This document shows positions 56,435 to 64,000 of a stretch of DNA of 64,000 bases, one piece after another (position 1 is the first letter of the stretch; each line of letters opens with the position of its first letter). Position numbers and translations under genes: made by a program. The DNA is from Buxus sempervirens (Eukaryota > Streptophyta > Magnoliopsida > Buxales > Buxaceae), in assembly GCA_947561395.2 (NCBI GenBank), contig OX387184.1, positions 39,422,766 through 39,486,765 of the forward strand, given 5' to 3'. Below the pieces are notes generated by a model. The model was not told where the DNA came from and ran no database searches. It worked only from the letters and a program-made list of their open reading frames with translations.

Positions 56435-58080
56435 CTCTACAATAAAAAAAAAAATTTCTGTTCGTACAAGAAAAGGTTCTCTCTTGAAGAAAGAGATTTG
56501 GACTTTGGAGAGATATTGTCAAAAAAATTTTCTCCTGTTTATTCTTTCATAAGCCATTTAAGCTAATTCAGTCTTGATGTCTTCATTAATGCCCTATGCT
56601 GACAAGTTTGCTAGACCCATGCAAGTTGGCGAAGCTTTGACGACCATTTAATACATAGTTAGAATAGTTTCCATCAAGGAATTTGAAATGCTGACCTTGG
56701 ACATGGAATCCTATCTCAGATATTAATCAGTGAGTTGTTCTAAGCCACTCCCAATATTTTAGAAAAAAGTGCCAAGAGATGCCTCAGAGAAAAAAGTCCG
56801 TAGTTTTCTGTGTCATTATTACCCAATACCCATAAAGATTTCAATTCAGAGGATTAATTACTGAAGATTATAAGCGAATACCCAATTCAGAATGGTTGCT
56901 TTTAAGCCTTGAAGGCACTAGATTCTATCTGTAATGTCCATAAAAGCATAAAACTATTTTAAATTTGGTCTTCTCATTTTATGATGTAATAATTTTATTC
57001 TAAAATGTCTGGCACAATTGGGAGTTTAGGTTGATTAACCATTATTACCACAACTTGATATGCAGATAGTCATATAATAAAATCATTGTGTTGCTCATTA
57101 AAATATTGTTACTAATAGGGAAAGATGTTTATAAAAACAATTTGAAAACAAAAACTTTTCAAATTGTTTTTGAGTTTTTGGAAAGAAATGAAGACAAAGC
57201 TTGTTGGGTAACATTCAGTTAAAATCAATTATAATTTTAAAAATCAGTAAAAATGCATTTGATAAAGTTTAATAACCATGATTTTATAAACAATTTGTAA
57301 TTATAGCAATTATATTACGTTATGATAGGTAATTGATATTAATGATAGTAATGGTGATAATTTTGACGCTGTTTGTAATGGTGGTGATGATGGTGTTATT
57401 ATTGGAGGTGTTGATGGTGCTAGTAGTTGTGGTAGTAGTTATAGAGATGGAGTTGGTAACAGTGGTTGTACAGGTGGCGGTGATGGTGGTGGAGGCTATG
57501 GAGGTCATTGTGGTGGCGGCAATGGTTGTACCAGTGGTAACTGGTAAATGGAGACATAAGTGGAGTCATCAAACAAAAAAGAAATTAAAAATTGCCCTCA
57601 AAACCATTAGAAAATAATTGAATTTTTTTCAAAAGCTGAAGCTTCTAATAATAAATAATTATATTTCTTGACTCATGTCTCTTTGCTGATTTAAGCAGCA
57701 GATGTACTGGTCGATTTTTACATACTTGATATATAATACATTCTTCTACCCTTCCCATTAAAATAAAAAAAAAAGGTCAAATGTAATGGAGTCTGGGTTC
57801 GGCATCAAACATGGTTTTATTTGAAACTGTGCTTGACTTGAGGAACAGGGAATGAGCAGATGCGTGTAGCAGTTAATTCATTCGTACTCAAAAGGATGAG
57901 TCAAATTTCAATCCATAAAAAAAAAAAGAGAGAGAAAGATGGGTTAATTACAATCCATAAAAAAAAAAGAGAGAGAAAGATGGGTTAATTACAATCCATA
58001 AATAAAAAAAAAGCAGCTTAATTTCAATCCATGTAATGGGACAAAAGAGAGAAAAAGATGGGTTAATTAATGTTTCATGC
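56435..58080. other. Intergenic region with simple repeats
   Basis: Contains the likely promoter of the minus-strand kinase. A perfect 16-bp inverted repeat (AAAAACAATTTGAAAA and its complement) spans 57,133-57,171 with a 7-base loop. 57,330-57,545 is a degenerate GGT/GAT trinucleotide tract. 57,905-58,075 holds three to four ~50-bp units built on GATGGGTTAATTACAATCC with A and GA runs. I see no gene. Confidence 0.65.
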
Positions 58081-58338
58081 AAAGCGGGGGTTGACCTCCT
58101 CGTAATAACGTGCATCTTAAGGCTGCCTTAGAAGGACTTCCGAGTTGCTCTGAGATCTGCTGTCCGCAACCCTTATTCCTCTGACATCCCCAATGGCCTC
58201 AAGCTAATCGGGTGGTAGACCTCTCTCCCCCTTCCCGGTGTGTGGTTTGTCTCTCTGATCCTTGTTCCTGTGGGTTCCGTGTCTTAGGTTTCAGTTGTTG
58301 TTGTAGTGGTTTCCTCCTTGCCGTCGTTTTGCCTATCT

Positions 58339-59736
58339 ATGGAAGACCTTGCGCAAAACCTCCAAAAGCTTTTCATGCCCCCTAGACCTGGCCAGATCTT
58401 CAAAATCGATAGCGAAGACAGGAGAAGAGTTGAAGGAATATGGGCGAATCTTGTTGTTTGCGAAGTGTGTGATGAAGACCTACAGCTGAACTCTTTTAGG
58501 AGCTCCTGTAGCCGGCTGTGGAAAGATTCCAAAATAACCAAGTTCCTCAAAGTGGCTCGAAGAAGGTTTCTTATTGGGTTTCAGGAAGCTAATGACAGAG
58601 ACGCCATTCTCGATAGTCAGCCATGGGTGGTTAACTCTTCGCTATTATTGATGGAAAAAATCCAGGAAGAGGAGGAAGCGGCTGCTCATACCTTCAAATC
58701 CGTGGTCATATGGATGAAAATTCTAAACCTCCCTAAGAAGTATCACGATGAAAAGATCATCAAGGATATTGCTAATATCTTTGGGGTCGGTCTCGAGGTG
58801 GAGATTGAAGATGAAGACCTTGCTTCCAAGGAATTCTTTTTGAGTTACATCCTCGAGCTTCGGTTTGGCTTGACTTTAAATTTGAAAAGCCTCCCATCCT
58901 TTTGTTTTTCCTGCGGTCTCATAGGGCACTCTATTATAAATTGTTCCAACCCTTTTGTTTGTAAGCCTGGGGATACGGTTTCTCAGGATCATAGGAAGTA
59001 TTCTGATGAGATGGCGATCCCTATGAGGCGCAGAAGAAATCCTTTGTTCAAACAGGCCATGAAAGCTTCTCCTAACTTCTCCATGAAAGCTGGTTCTAAC
59101 CTGGGGAGTCGTGTTCTGGGTCATGAAGCGTCGAGGCTAAGTTCGAGTCGATTCGGCGGTGATTCAATCAACTTAAGGAGTAATCATAACTCGTCCCCTG
59201 ACCCTGCCATTGAAGTGACACGCAACAGTCCCAATGTCAGCTCATCTGTCGGCCTCGACATGTACTCTTCTGGATCTCCTACTGAGTCAAATTCCGGTTT
59301 ATTTGCTTCCGGGTCCAACGGCTCTTTGTTTGATAATAACCCGAAGTGGGCTGGGCCCAATCTTCTATTTTCTAAGTTTTTCAAATTTGGGGCCAGCTCT
59401 CCTGTCCCTGGCCCAAGCATAACCCTTCAGGTGTCACCTCACCTTACTATCAGCGAGTTAGACCCCTCTAGCCCGATCTGATGTAAGCCCAAGCCTTATA
59501 GCTCTAAACATAAAACCGTGTCCCAGAAGCCCTCAATGTCTAAACAGAAGTCCACCTATGTCAAGCCTTGGATCAGAGAGACATCCCCGTTGGATAAGGG
59601 GGGAGAGAGTGTTGTCTCCCCCCTCAGAAAGAAAAGGAAGGGTTCTACAATGCAGATTTATGACTTGAGTGAAGCTGATCCTGATCAGTGCAAGCTTCCT
59701 TCCCCCCACTTCGCCGGCTGCTCTCAGCTGGATTGA
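58339..59736 (+). CDS. LINE ORF1, gag-like RNA-binding protein (one in-frame stop)
   Basis: Start at the ATG at 58,339 (MEDLAQNLQKL). The N-terminal half matches the DUF4283-type domain of plant L1 ORF1 (FLIGFQEANDRDAILDSQPW, VVIWMKILNLPKKY). A CCHC knuckle (CFSCGLIGHSIINC, residues ~189-202) binds RNA. A Ser/Asn/Pro-rich tail follows. A TGA at 59,479-59,481 stops the frame after 380 residues, but the same frame stays open to 59,736, just before ORF2. The TGA is therefore probably a point change, for example from CGA. Confidence 0.85.
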
Positions 59737-59741
59737 AAATT

Positions 59742-62700
59742 ATGAAGATAATCGCCTGGAATTGCCGGGGCCTGGGTCGAGCCTCGGCAAGGTTGCATCT
59801 GCGAAGCCTTATTCGTGTGAATCTACCGAATGCCATTTTCCTCTCAGAAACTCTAATGAACAATGCTAAGTCTGCAAGATATATTAAAGGGATGGGATTC
59901 CCAAATTTTTGGTGGCAACCGGCTGAAGGACGAGCCGAAGGTTTTTGGATTTTGTGGGATACTTCTTGTTCTATCTCTATTTTGGAAACGCAGTGCTGGT
60001 GTGTGCATACCAGCATTAAAAGTGGGAACGGTGATTTTTTTTATCTTTCTTTTGTCCATGCCAGTTCTAACATCCTGGTGCAGGAAATGCAATGGGAGAA
60101 GCTGAAAATATTAGCTGCCAGGAGTAGCAATGCTTGGTGCGCCTTGGGGGACTTCAACGTGGTGAGATTCATTACTGAAAAAAGAGGTGGAAATCAGTTG
60201 CATAAAAGGAAAGCTGAACTCTTCTCGAAGTTCATCAATGAAGGCAATTTGGTGGACATCCCAAGCAAAGGAATGAAGTACTCATGGTGCAATGGCCAAA
60301 TGGGGGGTGGTAGGATAAGAGAGAGGATCGACAGAGTCTTGGCCTCTACTAATTGGATACTTCAATTCCCTAACTCCACGCTTTGGTAGGACCCAATAAT
60401 TGGCTCAGACCACGCCCCTCTATGTCTGACTCTCTACAATAATTTGAGGAAAAGAAACAGGGTTTTTTGCTTTGAAAAATTTTGGGTGGAAGAACCGGGA
60501 TGCGACAGTATTATTAAGGACAGCTGGAGGTCAAGTGGAGACAGCCTGACAAGGAAACTATCCAATTTAAAGTACTGCTTATCGGATTGGAACAAAGAAT
60601 CAGTGGGAGATGTTAACAAACGGGTGCTGTCAATCTACAATGCTTTAAAGGAAATCCAAAAACAATTGGAGCGTAGAGATGACCATCGTTTGGAGAAAGA
60701 AGAAAGAGAACTTCATAGGGATTACATAGCAGCTCTTAAAGCGCAAGAAAGCTTCTGGATGCAAAAATCGAGAATCAGCTGGCTCATGGATGGAGATCTC
60801 AACACAAAATTTTTTCACATTTCTACCATCAACAGGAGACATAAAAATAATATCATGTCCATCAGAGATGAGTGTAATGAGGATATCACACATCCGGCAG
60901 ATGTGGAAAGAACCTTTGTGAATTATTTCATGAATGTTTTCACGGATGATGGCAAGGACAGAAACTTCTCCTTAATGTCCCACATTAAGCCTAGCATTTC
61001 TCTAGCAGAAAACAAGCAAATATCCAGACCAGTTTCAGACCAGGAGATCTGGGCAGCTGTTAAAAAGTTAGGAGCATTGAAGAGCCCAGGCCCAGATGGA
61101 TTTCAAGGAATATTTTATCAGACATACTGGGAAACAGTGAAGGAGGAGGTTGTCGGTATGGTTAAAAAGTTTTTTTTGCATGGTTTTTTTGATGAGAAAA
61201 TTAATCATACCTACATTGTGTTAATTCCCAAATGTGATAATCCCATTAAACTTGGTGAATACAGACCAATTAGCCTGTGTAATTTCTCTTATAAAATCAT
61301 TGCCTGTATCCTTGTTGATAGACTTAGACCTTTGATGAATAAGCTGATTTACCCCCACCAGGGAGCCTTTGTCCCTGGAAGGCTGATCCAAGAAAATATT
61401 CTGGCCACTCAGGAGCTGTATCACACCATTAAGAGCAAGAAAAGGAGCAAAAATCATGGTCTTTTTGCGGTCAAACTGGACCTCGCCAAATTTTATGATA
61501 GAATCCACTGGAATTTTATTGAAAAAACTCTGGTAACTTTTGGTTTTAGTTGTAAAGTGGTGGATTTAATCATGTTCTGTATCCGGTCTATTTCCTATAG
61601 TGTTTTGATTAATGGGAAACCTTGTGGTTTTCTTAAACCTTCAAGAGGAATCAGGCAAGTTGACCCTTTGTCGCCTTACATTTTCATACTAACCCAACAA
61701 GTCTTATCCTATGGGCTTGTTAAAGGTGAGCAAGAAAACTTTATTCATGGAATTAGACCTACCAGGATTGCTGAACCTGTGAGCCACTTGCTCTATGCTG
61801 ATGATTTAATTATTTTTGGCAGAACTGCGGAGACTAATATTAATCACTTTTTGGCAATTATTAACTCTTTCTGTGAGATGGCAGGTCACAAGCTAAACCT
61901 GGATAAGTCTGAACTGTACCTTAGCCCCTGCATCAAAGGGAAAGTCAAAGGTAGAGTGGCAAGAAATTTCGGAATTAAACCTTCCAAGGAGCTAGGAAAG
62001 CACTTGGGAATCCCTATTTTCCTCAATGCTCCAAAAATCAAGCATTTCAAAGGTCTGTTGGAAAAGATAAATAAGAGGCTTGTTGGTTGGAAAGCGCAAA
62101 TCCTAAATCAAGCTGGGAGGGTCACTCTGATAAATTCGGTACTTCTAAGCACAAGTCAGTACGTCATGAGCAATGTCAAAATCCCCAATGCGGTTATGGC
62201 GGAGATAGATAAGGAGGCTCGCAAATTTCTGTGGTATAAACTTGGAAAAGAAAGGACTATCCATCCTATTTGCTGGGAGAAGATCATTTTACCTCTAAGG
62301 TTTGGAGGCCTCAATATCAAAGATAACAAAAATTTCAACAAGGCCATGCTTGCTAAAGCTGCTTGGGCGCTAGCTAATGAGGAGAAAAAAATCTGGACTA
62401 GCATTGTCAAAGCCAAATACTTCCCAAATCATAGTTATTTTCATGCTCAAATCAGAAGAAATGCTTCCTGGCTGTGGAAGCAACTGTATAGATTGAAGGG
62501 AATTCTGGAAATGGGAAAGAAGTGGCTTGTAGCTGATGGAAACCAAATTGGAATTGATGATGAAGGTGGGACTGACTCTGATTTTATTGTTCAGGCTCAA
62601 GGAGCAATCCATGCAAGGAACCTAGAAGGAACAAAAGTGGCAGATCTAATGGACCAAAACACCAGAACCTGGAGGTTGGATAAACTCAGACAAATTTGGC

Positions 62701-63782
62701 CGAACCAAATTGCATCTTAGATAAGCACAATTCCAATTTGTAAGTATAGCACTGAAGATAAACTAGTTTGGAAAGCCACTACATCAGGTAAATTCACTGT
62801 TTCTTCTCTATATAGGTTAATATGCAATGTCTCCTCCTCTAGAACTAAAGAAAGAAAATGGTTAAAGGTCTGGCATCTCCCATGCCCCCCAAAAATTAGG
62901 TTTTTCCTTTGGAAAGTCTTGCAAGAAGGTAATTTGACTAATGATATTCTTCAGACCCGCGTGGGTATCCCACCTGAACTTTGTGTGCTTTGTGGTATGG
63001 TGCAAGAATCCCACTTACACCTCTTCCTAAAATGTGAGCTCATTCGTGCATCCTGGTTTGGTCTCATGGGTGGTCGTGTTGATGAAAACTTGGCTCATAC
63101 CACCTGCAAAGAGTGGTTTTTTGATCGTATTCTTAGTTTGAAAGGGAATGATTCAATGGATGATAGTTTAATCTGGGCGGCTTGGGCTAATATTTGCTGG
63201 ATTGTGTGGAACTCTAGAAATAAGAGAATTTTTGAAAATACTGAACCCAATCCCATTCTTATCAATTCCTTGTTTCAAATGATGCAGGGTGATTCTTTCA
63301 GGATTTATGAGGACAGGAGAGGCAAGGAGAAACCAAGCAAACAAGAGATAAACATAAGATGGACTGCCCCACAAGAAGGTTGGATAAAAGTGAATGTGGA
63401 TGGAGCGGCTGCTGGAGCTCCTGGTGCTGCAACAATAGGAGTCTTAGCTAGAAATTCAGATGGGAGATGTATTGGAGCGATAGCAAACAGTATTGGGATA
63501 TCAAACTCTACTCAAGCGGAAGCAATTGCTTTGGTGGAAGGGCTGAAACTGGGGTTGGCATGCAACGCCCAGATGTTAATGGTGGAAAGCGACTCAATGA
63601 TAGTGGTTAACTCCTTCAACAACCCTCAAGCCACCCCATGGAAAATCAAGCACCTCATGGATGAAGCTCGGCATCTTGGTGGTTTCTTCCCTGTTTGCAA
63701 GGTCGTCAAAATATTTGGAGAGGCAAATTATGTGGCTGATGGGCTTGCTGCCTTTGCTATGAGGCATTTTTCTTGTTTTTAG
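59742..63782 (+). CDS. LINE ORF2: endonuclease, reverse transcriptase, RNase H (two in-frame stops)
   Basis: 1,346 codons from ATG at 59,742 (MKIIAWNCRGLG). The AP-type endonuclease has SETLMNN, ALGDFNVV and, after a stop, GSDHAPL. The RT has GPDGFQGIFYQTYW, EYRPISLCNFSYKIIA, FAVKLDLAKFYDRIHW and the catalytic YADD at residues ~685-688. The usual RQGDPLSP reads RQVDPLSP, a change at a conserved glycine. A zf-RVT segment (WHLPCPPKIRFFLWK, CVLCGMVQESHLHLFLKC) lies near 62,870-63,040. The C-terminal RNase H has VNVDGAAAG, QAEAIALVEG, VESDSM and NYVADGLA, so its acidic residues are present. TAG stops lie at 60,387-60,389 and 62,718-62,720; all segments share one frame. Confidence 0.9.
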
Positions 63783-63905
63783 TTAAAGCATTTCCCCCTA
63801 TGTATCCGTGAACTCATCTGGGAGGACTTGGTGGGGCGCACTCGGCCAAGATCTGTCCCTGCTTAATTTGGTATAATATTCTTATGTTTTCATCAAAAAA
63901 AAAAA

Positions 63906-64000
63906 GGAGCAACTCCCATCACATCATCTGTAGTCTTTTGAGACGTATCCCTACAACTTGTCGTGCCCGGCCCAGCACGCCATTTGTGTTCCCAGGCCGA
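63906..64000. other. Sequence after the LINE
   Basis: 95 bases of unassigned sequence that include CCGGCCCAGC. Too short to classify. Confidence 0.4.

Larger units (their letters stand above)
58080..63905 (+). mobile_element. L1-type LINE, near full length
   Basis: A non-LTR retrotransposon with two reading frames and an A-tail (63,895-63,905). ORF1 is followed after five bases by ORF2, the usual plant L1 order. Over 5.4 kb I see no frameshift, only three in-frame stops: one in ORF1 and two in ORF2. The 5' end is approximate (58,080-58,140). I could not find a target-site duplication: the 12-15 bases after the A-tail (GGAGCAACTCCC) do not recur before ORF1. Confidence 0.92.

Noticed and set aside
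57333-57617. 94-codon Val/Met-rich open frame
   Set aside because: Produced by a degenerate GGT/GAT trinucleotide tract; the reverse strand is equally open with Thr/Ser/Ile text. Low complexity, no start context or homology.

Overview
The window is nuclear DNA of a flowering plant, from a repeat-rich, AT-rich genome, probably a woody dicot or magnoliid (that last point is only a guess). The plant call rests on lineages and genes known only or mainly from plants: Athila, Tat and Tekay/Del Ty3 elements, a plant L1 LINE whose ORF2 ends in an RNase H domain, a MULE with a SWIM zinc finger, and a G-type lectin S-receptor-like kinase. About 80% of the window is transposable elements, many nested inside each other. 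I see one host gene, and it looks broken.

Layout. 1-21,184: the 3' part of an old Athila-type Ty3 element (5' end outside the window). It is split by a Tekay-like LTR fragment (1,444-1,940), a solo LTR (2,068-4,373, minus) and a nearly full Tekay/Del element (4,399-13,934) with identical-length 2,369-bp LTRs. Athila integrase, a long non-coding 3' region and the 3' LTR (19,540-21,184) follow. 21,185-27,567: the remains of a Tat-lineage element (LTR end, a coding scrap, a 103-bp tandem array and a ~45-bp array), with a solo LTR at 23,914-26,440. 27,568-30,582: another Tat-type solo LTR (minus). 31,061-40,046: further Tat LTR pieces and a Tat pol remnant. The remnant is interrupted by a solo LTR (32,690-37,632) that itself contains a solo LTR (33,091-35,554), and by a Copia-type LTR. 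40,047-51,194: more LTR sequence holding an 8.35-kb MULE (41,506-49,859) with ~205-bp terminal inverted repeats and a two-exon transposase. The MULE has a 3.56-kb solo LTR inserted at its putative start codon. 51,195-54,066: mostly unassigned sequence with one CACTA terminus. 54,067-56,434 (minus): the receptor-kinase pseudogene. About 58,080-63,905: an L1-type LINE with two reading frames and only three in-frame stops.

Boundaries of five insertions are fixed by exact 5-bp target-site duplications that I read directly: TCCAA, CCTAA, GTAGA, AGAAT and TTAGC. A sixth (TGCAT) fixes the LTR inside the MULE. Solo LTRs far outnumber complete elements, which points to strong LTR-LTR recombination.

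The most interesting unexplained signals lie inside the LTRs. All Tekay-type LTRs share a donor-like site, a GC-rich islet, a UUCG-loop hairpin, a polypyrimidine-CAG acceptor-like site and a short Tyr-rich reading frame in the same order. This looks like a conserved LTR-borne intron of 1.4-1.6 kb. Tat-type LTRs share U5 hairpins whose stems show compensating base changes, and a donor-like site about 280-295 nt after the TATA box. I found no tRNA or rRNA genes and no CRISPR arrays.
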